Positions 35,172 through 44,642 of a stretch of DNA of 64,000 bases are shown in pieces. How positions within the stretch are numbered: the first letter of the stretch is position 1; each line of letters starts with the position of its first letter. The stretch lies in NCBI GenBank assembly GCA_034421295.1, contig DAOUKM010000003.1:197194-261193 (forward strand), given 5' to 3'. The position numbers and the translations under genes were made by a program. The notes below the pieces were generated by a model that was given only the letters and a program-made list of their open reading frames with translations, did not search any database and had not been told where the DNA came from. This DNA comes from CAUZIR01 sp034421295 (GTDB lineage Bacteria > Chloroflexota > Dehalococcoidia > Lucifugimonadales > UBA2962).

Positions 35172-36458
35172 GTGCCGGCCTACGCCGTTTTGGGCGCCCA
35201 GTGGGGCGATGAGGGAAAGGGGAAGATCGTCGACTTCCTCTCCCGGCGGGCAGACGTCGTGGCCCGTTTCGCAGGCGGCAACAACGCGGGCCACACCGTC
35301 ATCAACGATCAGGGCCATTTCAGCCTGCACCAGGTGCCATCGGGCATCTTCTGGCCCCAGACGCTCAGCGTCATGGGCAGCGGTGTGGTGGTCAATCCGG
35401 ATACACTTCTCGAGGAGATCGCTTCGCTCAAGGATCGAGGCGTGGATGTGGATGGTCGCCTGTATGTGAGCGAGCGAGCGCATCTGATCATGCCGCATCA
35501 CATCGCGATTGATCAGCTGTCGGAGGCGGCCAAGGGTCACAAGGCCATCGGAACCACCGGCCGCGGGATCGGACCGGCCTACTCAGACAAGGCTTCCCGC
35601 AACGGGCTCCGGACCGCGGACCTGCTGGACCTGGTTGCGCTCGAGCCGAGGCTCGCCTCGGTCCTTGAGCACGCGAACGCACTGATCACACGTGTGTACG
35701 GCGGCGATCCGCTCTCCGTCGATTCGGCGTACGAGCGCTGCAGGGAGTGGAGCCATTCTCTGGCTCCGTACATCGGGCCCGTGGAGCACACCCTGCACGA
35801 GACGCTGGACCGTGGCGGCGTAGTGGTGCTGGAGGGTGCCCAGGGCGCCCTGCTCGACCTGGATCACGGGACATATCCGTACGTCACCTCGTCCAACCCG
35901 ACCATAGGCGGGGCCTGCGTGGGACTCGGCCTGCATCCCAAGCAGATCACAGGCGTGGTCGGAGTGTTCAAGGCCTATTGCACCAGGGTTGGGTCCGGGC
36001 CGTTCCCAACCGAGCTTACCGGTGAGACGGGAGAACGCATTCGCTCGCTGGCCCAGGAGTTTGGCACCACCACCGGCAGGGCCAGGCGGGTGGGATGGTT
36101 CGACGCGGTGCTTGCCCGCTACTCCAGCCGGGTCAACGGCTACACCTCGAACGTGCTCACGCGACTTGACGTACTCGACAGCTTCGATTCGATCCGGGTC
36201 TGTACGGCCTACGAACTGGAAGGCGAAGTGATCGACGAGCCGCCCGGAGGACAGATCGCGCTTGAGAGATGCAGGCCCATTTACGAGGAGCATCCCGGCT
36301 GGGACCAGCCCACGGCCAGCGTCACCAAGTACGGGGACCTCCCGCCGCAGGCGACGGCCTACGTCGATAGGTTGGAAGAGTTGATAGGCAGCCCTATCGA
36401 CATCATCTCGACCGGACCCCGCCGCGAAGAGGCGATAACGGTGCGTCCGATCGTCTAG
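35172..36458 (+). CDS. purA: Adenylosuccinate synthetase
   Basis: The enzyme joins IMP and aspartate using GTP, the first step from IMP to AMP. The 428-residue length is standard. The phosphate loop WGDEGKGKIVD at 11-21 and the GNNAGHT segment are clear. Later GTTGRGIGPAY and KPYCTRVGSGP-type segments (here KAYCTRVGSGPFPTEL) are present. It starts with GTG at 35172 with GGAAGGA upstream. It is the third gene of the aminotransferase operon. Confidence 0.98.
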   Translation: MPAYAVLGAQWGDEGKGKIVDFLSRRADVVARFAGGNNAGHTVINDQGHFSLHQVPSGIFWPQTLSVMGSGVVVNPDTLLEEIASLKDRGVDVDGRLYVSERAHLIMPHHIAIDQLSEAAKGHKAIGTTGRGIGPAYSDKASRNGLRTADLLDLVALEPRLASVLEHANALITRVYGGDPLSVDSAYERCREWSHSLAPYIGPVEHTLHETLDRGGVVVLEGAQGALLDLDHGTYPYVTSSNPTIGGACVGLGLHPKQITGVVGVFKAYCTRVGSGPFPTELTGETGERIRSLAQEFGTTTGRARRVGWFDAVLARYSSRVNGYTSNVLTRLDVLDSFDSIRVCTAYELEGEVIDEPPGGQIALERCRPIYEEHPGWDQPTASVTKYGDLPPQATAYVDRLEELIGSPIDIISTGPRREEAITVRPIV

Positions 36459-36500
36459 CCCGCTGTCCTTCGCCGGCGGCCCGGACGGGACCTAGCGGGC
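36458..36500. terminator. Possible bidirectional hairpin between purA and dapA
   Basis: GCCCGCT at 36458-36464 can pair with AGCGGGC at 36494-36500 across the two convergent stop codons, with an inner GTCC/GGAC. No T-run follows, so the call is weak. Confidence 0.35.
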
Positions 36501-37385
36501 GGGAAGGTCGATGCTGTAGCGGTCGATGACCTCTTCGATTCGCGATGCCTGTTCCGTCGTCAGAGACACCAGCGGCAACCTGGGTATTCCCACTCTATAG
36601 CCGCGCCTGGCGACGGCATGCTTGATGGGGATCGGGTTGGAGACCGTGAAGATCACCTGGTTTAGCTCCAGCAGCCGTCGGTGCTCTGCCGCCGCAGCTT
36701 CGATCTCGCCCTCCAGGAGCATCCCGATCATGCCCTTTATCTGCTCGCCGACCAGGTGTGAGGCGACCGAGACGACTCCGTAGCCTCCGGCCGCCACTAT
36801 GTAGAAGGTCTCATCATCGTTACCGCTCCAGACCCGAAAGTCACCACGAGCGGACTCGACGATCCGGGTGATCTGTCCGAGATCGCCTCCGGCCTCCTTG
36901 ACGCCGACTATGTTGTCGATCTCGCTCAGTCGGATGGTCGTTTCAGCCGCCATGTTCAGGCTCGTGCGGCCTGGCACGTTGTAGAGGATGCATGGTATGG
37001 AGACCTCCTCAGCAACCGCACGAAAGTGCCGGTACAGGCCCTCTTGAGGTGGCTTGTTGTAGGAAGGCACCACCAGCAGGACCGCGTCCGCGCCTTCCCG
37101 CTCGGCGTCCCGGCTGTTGGCGATGCTCTCGGCCGTGTCGTTGGTGCCGGTCCCGGCGATCACCGCCGCACTGTCGCCGACGGCGGCCTTAACCGCCCGG
37201 TATAGCCCCAGGCGCTCCTCGGCGGTCAGGGTGGGTGACTCCCCGGTGGTGCCCGTGACCACCAGCCCCTCGCTGCCCGAACTCACCAGTGCCCTGGCCA
37301 GAAGGGCGGACTCTTCGTAGTCGACCTGTCCTTCGTCGTCGAAGGGTGTGATCATCGCCGTGATCACTCGTCCAAGCTCGGTCAT
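36492..37385 (-). CDS. dapA: 4-hydroxy-tetrahydrodipicolinate synthase
   Basis: This is a 297-residue TIM-barrel aldolase of the lysine/diaminopimelate pathway, condensing pyruvate with aspartate semialdehyde. TGTTGES at 44-50, YNVPGRT with Tyr135, and the Schiff-base Lys163 in VGVKEAGGD are present. It is the last gene of rpsO-pnp-dapB-asd-dapA, 47 bp after asd, and it converges on purA. Confidence 0.97.
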   Translation of the reverse strand: MTELGRVITAMITPFDDEGQVDYEESALLARALVSSGSEGLVVTGTTGESPTLTAEERLGLYRAVKAAVGDSAAVIAGTGTNDTAESIANSRDAEREGADAVLLVVPSYNKPPQEGLYRHFRAVAEEVSIPCILYNVPGRTSLNMAAETTIRLSEIDNIVGVKEAGGDLGQITRIVESARGDFRVWSGNDDETFYIVAAGGYGVVSVASHLVGEQIKGMIGMLLEGEIEAAAAEHRRLLELNQVIFTVSNPIPIKHAVARRGYRVGIPRLPLVSLTTEQASRIEEVIDRYSIDLPAR

Positions 37386-37432
37386 CGTATCCTTCCAATT
37401 CGCCCCGGAGTGCGATGCCCATCGCCCGGGAT

Positions 37433-38458
37433 CTAGTTCCGCGGCCTGACCATCTCCCGGCGGATCATCTCCTCGGCAATCTGCATGGCGTTTAGGGCAG
37501 CTCCCTTGCGCAGATTATCGCTGGAAATCCACAGTGCCAGGCCCCGCGGGTGTGAAGCGTCGGCCCTGACGCGGCCCACGAGCACATCATCCTCGCCCGC
37601 CGACAGCACCGGCGTAGGATAGCTGGGCGCATCCGGGTCGTCCACGACCCTTACACCCGGATAGGCGGCAAGGCATGCCCGGGCCTCGGCCGGGTCGACC
37701 GTCTCGGCCAATTCGACCTGCACGGCCTCGGAGTGGCCGACCCTCACCGGTACCCTCACGCAAGTGGCGGAAACGGGCAGGTCCGGCCGATGGAGGATCT
37801 TGCGCGTCTCCTCTAGCATCTTGCGCTCCTCGCGCGTGTATCCGTCCGATCCGAAATCGTCTATATGGGGAAGGGCGTTGAAGGCGATCTGGTGGGGATA
37901 GACGACGGGTTCGGCCTGGTCCCCGGCCAGTAACGCTTCGCTCTGCACCCGCAGTTCCTCCAGGGCCGCCGCGCCGGTTCCGGACACGGACTGGTAGGTG
38001 GCGACCACCACGCGCTCGACCCTGCTGAGATTGCCCAGCGCGTCGAGGATCATCACCAGGGGGGTCGTAGAGCAGTTGGGTATCGAAACGATTCCCTCAT
38101 GTGAATCCAGATCGTCGGCGTTGACCTCGGGCACCACCAGGGGCACCTTCGGCTCCATGCGAAAAGCCGAACTGTCGTCTATTGCCACCGCTCCCAGCTC
38201 GGCCGCCCTGGCCGCGACCCTCCTGCTGACTTCGGTCGTGGCGGAGACGAACACGAAGTCGGAGGTCTCGAGCGCCTCGTCGCTTACGGGCTCCACGGCG
38301 TGGTCCTGTCCGTCGACCAGGACGCTAGAACCCACCGAACGGGGAGAGGCGCACAGACGTAACCTGGCCACCGGGAAGCGGCGCTCGCCGATCATCGACA
38401 GAAACACGCGGCCGACGGCGCCGGTTGCGCCTACGACGGCTATGTTGAGTCCGGTCAT
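37433..38458 (-). CDS. asd: Aspartate-semialdehyde dehydrogenase
   Basis: This 341-residue enzyme reduces aspartyl phosphate with NADPH. The Rossmann motif GATGAVG lies at 10-16. Cys129 in SIPNCSTTPL is the catalytic thiol, and the C-terminal half contains the usual His and Arg residues in VRVGHSEAV. The gene lies 39 bp after dapB and feeds dapA. Length and motifs are standard. Confidence 0.97.
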   Translation of the reverse strand: MTGLNIAVVGATGAVGRVFLSMIGERRFPVARLRLCASPRSVGSSVLVDGQDHAVEPVSDEALETSDFVFVSATTEVSRRVAARAAELGAVAIDDSSAFRMEPKVPLVVPEVNADDLDSHEGIVSIPNCSTTPLVMILDALGNLSRVERVVVATYQSVSGTGAAALEELRVQSEALLAGDQAEPVVYPHQIAFNALPHIDDFGSDGYTREERKMLEETRKILHRPDLPVSATCVRVPVRVGHSEAVQVELAETVDPAEARACLAAYPGVRVVDDPDAPSYPTPVLSAGEDDVLVGRVRADASHPRGLALWISSDNLRKGAALNAMQIAEEMIRREMVRPRN

Positions 38459-38497
38459 GCGACTTGGCCTTGAGCTTTCCGGGGCCGGATTGAGGGG

Positions 38498-39301
38498 CTA
38501 GCGCAGGCCCAGTACCTGCTCCAGGCCGACCGTCAGTCCCGGGCCCTTCACCGCAGCCCGCACAGCAGCGATCACGCCGGGCATGAAGCTGGTGCGATCG
38601 ATCGACTCGTGGCGCATGGTGAGGGTCTGCCCCGGCGCGGCAAGCACGAGTTCGTGGTTGGCCACTCTGCCCGGCAGCCTGGCGCTGTGTATGGTTACTC
38701 CGCCGATTTCTCCGCCCCTGGTGCCCGGTATCGTCTCTTTGTCCGGGACCGGGGCCTTCATGGGGCCACCTCTCCCTTCGACCACCGCTCTCGCTATTGC
38801 CATGGCCGTGCCCGATGGAGCGTCGATCTTCTTCTCGTGGTGCGTCTCAATCAGGTCGGCGTACTCGAAGAATCGTGCGGCGACCCTGGCCAGGTGCGTC
38901 ATCAGAACCGCGCCGACCGCAAAGTTCGGTACCACGACTATGCCAACCGAGTGCCGCTCAGCCAGGACACGGGCTTCCCCTACGGTGGAGTCCGGTACGC
39001 CCGACGAACCGATGACCACACCAACCCCCCGTGGCGCCGCCGTTCTGATGGCGGCCAGGGCACCCTCGGCCGTGGTCACGTCCACGACTACGTCTGCGTC
39101 ACCCAGCGCGTCGGACAGCGATCTGGCCAGCGGGATACGGCCCCCGCCACCTGGCAGGGGCAGGCTATCGCTGTCCGCAGCCAGGTCGGCGGCTCCGGTA
39201 GGCAGGGTGTCTGCCTCATTCGTCAGCGCGTCCAGAATCTGGACGCCCATGCGGCCCAGAGCCCCCTGGACAACTACCCGGATGGGGACAACCGCGCTCA
39301 T
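38498..39301 (-). CDS. dapB: 4-hydroxy-tetrahydrodipicolinate reductase
   Basis: This 267-residue NAD(P)H enzyme carries out the second step after dapA. The nucleotide loop GALGRMG lies near 13-19. The signature ETHHEKKIDAPSGTA contains the catalytic His and Lys, and GTRGGEIGG follows. It starts 12 bp after pnp. Grouping dapB-asd-dapA puts three pathway enzymes on one transcript. Confidence 0.97.
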   Translation of the reverse strand: MSAVVPIRVVVQGALGRMGVQILDALTNEADTLPTGAADLAADSDSLPLPGGGGRIPLARSLSDALGDADVVVDVTTAEGALAAIRTAAPRGVGVVIGSSGVPDSTVGEARVLAERHSVGIVVVPNFAVGAVLMTHLARVAARFFEYADLIETHHEKKIDAPSGTAMAIARAVVEGRGGPMKAPVPDKETIPGTRGGEIGGVTIHSARLPGRVANHELVLAAPGQTLTMRHESIDRTSFMPGVIAAVRAAVKGPGLTVGLEQVLGLR

Positions 39302-39313
39302 CGGTCGACCGGG

Positions 39314-41575
39314 CTAACCGCGCCGCGGTCCGCGTCCACCTCCACCGCCGCGGTGGCCGCCACCGGGCCTGCCTCCACGGCCCCTGCCGCCTCTCCGATC
39401 GGCTCCTCCCCGGTAGCCTCCACCTCCACCACGTCGCTCGCTGCCCCGGTCGAAGCGTCCCCCCTGGCCGCCGTTCTCACTGCCGTTGCCCTCAAGGCCC
39501 ACGCCATCGCCGGTCAGCAGGGCCCTGCGAGACAGGCTGATGCGACCCGTGGAGTCGACGTCCTTTACGATCACGGTGATCTCGTCGCCCACTGAGACCA
39601 CGTCCTCGACGCTGGGGACCCGGTAGTCGGCCAGTTCACTTATGTGGACCATACCGTCCTTGCCGGGGAGTATTTCCACGAAGGCACCGAAATCGAGCGT
39701 CTTTACAACCTTGCCGGTGTAGACCTCTCCCACCTGGGCGTCCCTGGTAAGCGCCTCAATCATCTTGACGGCCTTCTGGGCTGACTCCTCGTCAACCGCG
39801 CCGATCAGGATCTCGCCATCGTCCTGTACGTCGACGGAGGCTCCGGTCTCCTCGATGATTCCCCGGATGACCTTGCCGCCGGGTCCGATCACTGCGCCGA
39901 TCTTGTCGACCGGGATGCTCACCCGGGTGATGCGCGGGGCAAATGGGCTGACCTCGGTCCTGGGCTCGGCGATCGCCTCGGCCATCGCATCGAGAATGCG
40001 CACCCTGGCGTCCCTCGCCTGGCTGAGGGCGGCCTGGATCACGTCGGACCCGATACCCTTGACCTTCATGTCGAGCTGGATGGCGGTGATCCCCTCATGG
40101 GTGCCGGCGACCTTAAAGTCCATGTCGCCGATGTGGTCCTCCTTGCCCTGTATGTCGGTCAGGGCCAGCCATCCATCCCCTTCGCCGGTGATCAGTCCTA
40201 TCGAAATGCCTGCAACCGGAGCTCTGATGGGAACGCCCGCGTCCATTAGCGACAGGGTTGCCGCGCAGACGGATGCCATCGAGGAGCTGCCGTTGCTTCC
40301 CAGGATCTCCGATACCACTCGAACCGTGTAGGGGAATTCTTCCTCGGTCGGCAGCACGGGTACGATGGCCCTCTCGGCCAGGGCTCCGTGCCCGATCTCC
40401 CTGCGGCCCGGCGAACCCACCCTCTTGGTCTCGCCAGTCGAATAGGGCGGGAAGTTGTAGTGCAGCATGAAGCGCTTGCTCTCGCGCGGGTTGATGTTGT
40501 CGAGCTTCTGCGCGTCCCCCACCGAGCCCAGGGTCACTATTCCAAGGGCTTGGGTCTCTCCTCTCTGGAACAGTCCCGTGCCATGTGTGCGGGGCAGCAG
40601 TCCTACCTCCGCCGAGAGGGCTCTGATCTCGGTGGGGTTGCGTCCGTCGGGCCTTACGCCCTGCAGCATTCTCCGTCGAAACTCGCCGTCCACCAGCGAC
40701 TCGAAGGAGTCCTTGACGTCACGCGGCTCGAAATCGTCGGCCAGCTCGGCGATCAGTTCTTCCCGGAGTTCGTTTATCCGGGAGGTGTCCTTGTCGGGCG
40801 ATATGGAGTGCTCGATCGCCTGGTCCAGCTTGCCGTCGACCATCGATGCGATCTTCTCGGCCAGACCCTCCGGCGCGGCTGGTGCGCTGAACTCTGCCTT
40901 CTGTTTGCCGTGCTGAGCGGCGATCTGTTCCTGCAGGTCCACCAGCCGCAGGTTCTGTTCCTGGCCCAGTTCGATGGCGCGGAAGATAGACTCCTCGTCG
41001 AGTTCGCTGGCCCCGGCCTCGATCATCATCACCCCGTCCCTGGAGCCGGCGACGATCAGGTCCAGTCTGCTGCGCTCGATCTCTTCGAAGGTCGGGTTGA
41101 TGACCAGCTTGCCGTCGACATGTCCGACCCTTGTCGCGCCGAGCGGTCCCCCAAACGGTATGTCCGATAGCGTCACCGCCAGGGATGCCCCGTTGATGGA
41201 GATTATGTCCAGCGGGTTCTCAAGGTCCGCCGAGAGAGGTGTGGTTATCACCTGCACCTCATTGCGGAACCCCTTCGGAAACAGGGGCCGCAGCGGCCTG
41301 TCGGTCAGCCGGCAGATCAGGATCGCATCCGTGCTCGGGCGACCCTCACGCCGAAAGAAGCTGCCCGGTATCTTGCCCCGCGCATACATGCGCTCCTCGA
41401 AATCGATGGTGAGGGGGAAAAAGCCTATCCCCTCCCTGGGCTTGGACATCGTGGCCGTCACGAGCAGCACGGAGTCGCCGTACGTAAGGACGGCCGATCC
41501 TCCAGCCTGTTGGGCGAGCTTCCCGGTTTCAACCGTGAGCGTGCGGCCGCCCAACTGCAGTTCAAATGTAGACAA
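39314..41575 (-). CDS. pnp: Polyribonucleotide nucleotidyltransferase
   Basis: This protein has 753 residues and two RNase PH-like domains. The KH region (IGAVIGPGGKVIRGI) lies at about 555-570, and an S1 domain (YTGKVVKTLDFGAFVEILPG) at about 620-690. It degrades RNA from the 3' end with phosphate. The tail is an unusually Gly/Arg-rich segment (GGGGYRGGADRRGGRGRGG), likely extra RNA binding. The start is TTG at 41575 with AGAGAGG upstream. It is downstream of rpsO, as in many bacteria. Confidence 0.97.
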   Translation of the reverse strand: MSTFELQLGGRTLTVETGKLAQQAGGSAVLTYGDSVLLVTATMSKPREGIGFFPLTIDFEERMYARGKIPGSFFRREGRPSTDAILICRLTDRPLRPLFPKGFRNEVQVITTPLSADLENPLDIISINGASLAVTLSDIPFGGPLGATRVGHVDGKLVINPTFEEIERSRLDLIVAGSRDGVMMIEAGASELDEESIFRAIELGQEQNLRLVDLQEQIAAQHGKQKAEFSAPAAPEGLAEKIASMVDGKLDQAIEHSISPDKDTSRINELREELIAELADDFEPRDVKDSFESLVDGEFRRRMLQGVRPDGRNPTEIRALSAEVGLLPRTHGTGLFQRGETQALGIVTLGSVGDAQKLDNINPRESKRFMLHYNFPPYSTGETKRVGSPGRREIGHGALAERAIVPVLPTEEEFPYTVRVVSEILGSNGSSSMASVCAATLSLMDAGVPIRAPVAGISIGLITGEGDGWLALTDIQGKEDHIGDMDFKVAGTHEGITAIQLDMKVKGIGSDVIQAALSQARDARVRILDAMAEAIAEPRTEVSPFAPRITRVSIPVDKIGAVIGPGGKVIRGIIEETGASVDVQDDGEILIGAVDEESAQKAVKMIEALTRDAQVGEVYTGKVVKTLDFGAFVEILPGKDGMVHISELADYRVPSVEDVVSVGDEITVIVKDVDSTGRISLSRRALLTGDGVGLEGNGSENGGQGGRFDRGSERRGGGGGYRGGADRRGGRGRGGRPGGGHRGGGGGRGPRRG

Positions 41576-41778
41576 AACGTACCTCTCTTCTCTTCCTACC
41601 TGCCGCCCGGGACCTGTGGGTATATTTGGGGCCGGGGCCTGCGGGCGTCATGAGGCCGCCCGCCTGAGTGGGATAGCTGTGTGGGATGGGTGTTTGGAGT
41701 GTGAGTAACTGTGCTAGGTGTGTCGGGGGTGCTGACTTGGGGGTGGAGGTGCCTGGGGGGATCGCAACTGAAGGGCTG

Positions 41779-42048
41779 CTATTTTCGCAAGCCCAGCCTA
41801 CCGATCAGCGAACGATAGCGGTCGACGTCCTCGCGGTTTAGGTATCTGAGCAGCCTTCTGCGTCGTCCTACCAGCTTGAGGAGACCCCGCCGGGTCGATT
41901 CGTCGTGGTTGTGGGTTCTCAGATGGTCGGTGAGCGTCACGATCCTGTCCGTCAGTTGCGCGACCTGCACCTCGGTTGAACCGGTGTCACTTTCGTGGAT
42001 CCGGTACTGTTCCCGAATCTCTCTCTTTCGATCTGCGTCTAAGTACAT
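41779..42048 (-). CDS. rpsO: Small ribosomal subunit protein S15
   Basis: This is an 89-residue S15, of standard length. It binds 16S rRNA helices 20-22. Typical segments are DTGSTEVQVAQLTDRI, LTDHLRTHNHD and RGLLKLVGRRRRLLRYL. The ATG is at 42048 with AGGA close by. A 203-bp gap separates it from pnp. The ~95-base leader before its start may hold the autoregulatory structure known in other bacteria, though this was not folded. Confidence 0.98.
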   Translation of the reverse strand: MYLDADRKREIREQYRIHESDTGSTEVQVAQLTDRIVTLTDHLRTHNHDESTRRGLLKLVGRRRRLLRYLNREDVDRYRSLIGRLGLRK

Positions 42049-42141
42049 ATTTCCTGAAGGTCAGCGTTGCAGGGGATAGGGCCATGTCCGACTGCTCCGA
42101 TTGTTGGGAGCGGTACGGTTGGCCCGGCCATACAGACTGGC

Positions 42142-42171
42142 ATTCTAGCATATACGGTACCGTAGCGACAA
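42142..42171 (-). promoter_or_regulatory. Probable promoter of rpsO with a palindrome in the spacer
   Basis: On the minus strand, TTGTCG (42166-42171) and TAGAAT (42142-42147) are 18 bp apart. The perfect 12-bp palindrome TACGGTACCGTA at 42153-42164 lies within the spacer. Confidence 0.6.
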
Positions 42172-42352
42172 TCGATCGTCGGGCCATGCGCCCGAGTGCT
42201 TAGGCGTCCGTGCGGGCCCGCGCAGGTCCGGCGTGGTATACTGGCGCGACGAGTATGGTCGGGTCTCGGCGGATCGCCGTGTGCCTTTTGGCCGGCGAAA
42301 TTCTCGCCCCGCCAGCTACGGGACCGATCAAATGCACTAGAGGCGGCGCCAC

Positions 42353-43300
42353 ATGGTGATTGAGCAAGCTCCAACCCAACTCCTTACTAGAGAAGTGCCC
42401 GAGCAGGGGAGTGCGGTAACGATGAAGTCCCTCCTGGAGGCGGGGGTCCACTTCGGACACCAGAAGAGGCGATGGAACCCCAAGATGAGGCAGTACATCT
42501 TCTCGGCCCGCAACGGGATCCACATCATCGATCTACAGCAGACCCTGAAGCTGCTCGAAAAGGCCAAGGAGTTCATCGCCGATGTCTCGGCCCAGGGCAA
42601 GCGCGTCGTCTTCGTCGGCACCAAGCGCCAGGCGCACGAGACCATCACCAACGAGGCTCAGCGGTGTGGCGCATTCTACGTGTCGACGAGGTGGCTGGGG
42701 GGCACCCTGACCAACTTCAAGACCATCCAGACCCGCATGGACTACCTGGTCAAGCTCGAGGAGCGCAAGGCGGCCGGGGAGTTTGAGCGTCGGCCGAAGA
42801 AGGAGGCTCAGAGGCTCGAGGACTCGATCAAGAGGCTGAACCGCTACCTGGGCGGCATCAAGGAGATGGTCGAGATGCCGGGGGCGCTGTTCGTGGTCGA
42901 CATCGGCAAGGAATCGCTTGCGGTCGCCGAGGCCGAGCGCGTTGGGGTTCCCGTGGTGGCCCTGGTCGACTCGGACTGCGATCCGACCAAGGTTGACTAC
43001 GTGATCCCGGGCAATGATGACGCAATTCGTTCGATCAGGCTTGTTACGGGTCAGATGGCCGACGCGGTCATCGAGGGCCGCAACAGGCGGGAATCGATGG
43101 AGGAGGACCTGCGCGATTCGTCCAGTGACGATGACGCCGTGGCAATGAGGGCCGCCGCCGCCATCGCCCTGGAGCAGGCTGCCCGGGACGAGGTGGACCT
43201 GGGCCCGGAGGCCGCGGAGGTGCCCGAGGACCTTCCGGTGGAAGATCAGGCAGCGGGGCCGGACGAAGGCGGCGCCGAGGCCGCTGCAACTCAGGAATGA
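42353..43300 (+). CDS. rpsB: Small ribosomal subunit protein S2
   Basis: This S2 protein has 315 residues from 42353, or 292 from an alternative ATG at 42422 that has GGGGAG upstream. The diagnostic LLEAGVHFGHQKRRWNPKM, then IIDLQQT and STRWLGGTLTNF, are present. It is longer than usual because of an acidic Ala/Glu-rich tail of about 60 residues. It heads the long plus-strand operon and lies before tsf, the classic order. A TATACT at 42237-42242 could be its -10. Confidence 0.97.
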   Translation: MVIEQAPTQLLTREVPEQGSAVTMKSLLEAGVHFGHQKRRWNPKMRQYIFSARNGIHIIDLQQTLKLLEKAKEFIADVSAQGKRVVFVGTKRQAHETITNEAQRCGAFYVSTRWLGGTLTNFKTIQTRMDYLVKLEERKAAGEFERRPKKEAQRLEDSIKRLNRYLGGIKEMVEMPGALFVVDIGKESLAVAEAERVGVPVVALVDSDCDPTKVDYVIPGNDDAIRSIRLVTGQMADAVIEGRNRRESMEEDLRDSSSDDDAVAMRAAAAIALEQAARDEVDLGPEAAEVPEDLPVEDQAAGPDEGGAEAAATQE

Positions 43301-43312
43301 ACGGGGGCTGAC

Positions 43313-43816
43313 TTGGAGATCAGTGTAGCAACGATAAAGGCGCTCAGGGAGGAGATGGGTGCCGGCGTTATGGACGCCAAGAGGGCTCTGGAAGAGACCG
43401 AAGGCGACGTGGACAGAGCTCGCGAGCTGCTGAGGCAGCGCGGAGTCGCCGCGGCCGTCAAGAAGGCCAACCGGAGCGCCAAAGAGGGTCTGGTCGAGGC
43501 GTACATCCATGGTGCCGGCAGGGTAGGCGTGCTCGTCGAGGTTAACTGCGAAACCGACTTCGTTGCGCGCACCGACGACTACAGGGAACTCGCGCACAAC
43601 CTGGCCATGCAGATCGCCGCCATGTCGCCCAAATACATCGAGGAGTCCGACATCCCCGACGACGAGGCAGGTGACCCGGCGGAAGTCGCGCTCATGGCCC
43701 AGCCGTACATCAGAGATGCCTCCCTGTCCATAAGGGACCTTGTTCTGGAGGTAGCCGGCAAGCTGGGAGAGAACATCAAGGTAAAGAGGTTCTCCCGGTT
43801 CGCGCTGGGCGAATAG
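43313..43816 (+). CDS. tsf: Elongation factor Ts, short form
   Basis: The protein has 167 residues with a TTG start at 43313. It exchanges GDP for GTP on EF-Tu. The N-terminal LREEMGAGVMDAKRAL, then VEVNCETDFVARTDDY, are typical. It is shorter than the roughly 280-residue enterobacterial form and has only one core subdomain, as in several other phyla. It follows rpsB by 12 bp. Confidence 0.97.
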   Translation: MEISVATIKALREEMGAGVMDAKRALEETEGDVDRARELLRQRGVAAAVKKANRSAKEGLVEAYIHGAGRVGVLVEVNCETDFVARTDDYRELAHNLAMQIAAMSPKYIEESDIPDDEAGDPAEVALMAQPYIRDASLSIRDLVLEVAGKLGENIKVKRFSRFALGE

Positions 43817-43830
43817 CGTCGGGGGCGGGG

Positions 43831-44571
43831 ATGGCCTCGCATAAGTCCGCCTACAGGCGGGTTCTTCTCAAGCTCAGCGGAGAGTCCTTCAAGGGCGAGC
43901 GGGGTTACGGTATCGATCCCGAGGCCGTCAACCATATCGCCGGCCAGATCCAGTCGATACACGAGATGGGCGTGCAGGTGGGCGTCGTCGTCGGCGGGGG
44001 CAACATATGGCGCGGCGCAGACGCCGAGTATGAGGGGATGGACCGGGTGGCGGCCGACTACGCGGGAATGCTGGCCACGATCGTCAATGCACTCTCCCTG
44101 CAGGACTCCCTGGAGCGACTCAGGGGAGTGGACACCAGAACCCAGACGGGCATCAACGTCCAGCAGATCGCCGAGCCCTATATACGTCGGCGCGCGGTAA
44201 GGCACCTTGAGAAGGGGAGGGTGGTCATTTTCGCTGCGGGCATCGGCAACCCCTACATGACCACGGACACCGCGGCGGCCCTGCGGGCGGTCGAGATCGA
44301 AGCGAACGTGCTGCTGATGGCCAAATATGCCGTTGACGGCGTGTACGGCACCGACCCCAACCTGGACCCCAACGCCGAAAAGCATGAGTTCGTCACATAC
44401 CAGGAGGCGCTGGAACGCAGGCTTGGTGTAATGGACGCGACGGCCCTGTCCCTGTGCATGGAAAACAGGCTGCCGATCAGGGTGTTCGACATCACCCTGG
44501 AGGAGAATCTCCCCCGGATCATCGCCGGAGAGGCCATAGGTTCACTGGTGTCCGATACCCGCATGGACTGA
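43831..44571 (+). CDS. pyrH: UMP kinase
   Basis: This 246-residue amino acid kinase-fold enzyme phosphorylates UMP with ATP. It has LLKLSGESF, VVVGGGNIWRG, and GNPYMTTDTAAALRA for binding. The gene lies 14 bp after tsf. The order rpsB-tsf-pyrH-frr is conserved in bacteria. Nothing unusual is seen. Confidence 0.98.
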   Translation: MASHKSAYRRVLLKLSGESFKGERGYGIDPEAVNHIAGQIQSIHEMGVQVGVVVGGGNIWRGADAEYEGMDRVAADYAGMLATIVNALSLQDSLERLRGVDTRTQTGINVQQIAEPYIRRRAVRHLEKGRVVIFAAGIGNPYMTTDTAAALRAVEIEANVLLMAKYAVDGVYGTDPNLDPNAEKHEFVTYQEALERRLGVMDATALSLCMENRLPIRVFDITLEENLPRIIAGEAIGSLVSDTRMD

Positions 44572-44642
44572 CCCCGACGTAAACTGTCTGGGGGCGCCGC
44601 CAGCCCGTTCACCGCGCAAACTACTCGAGAGGAGCCGGGAAG

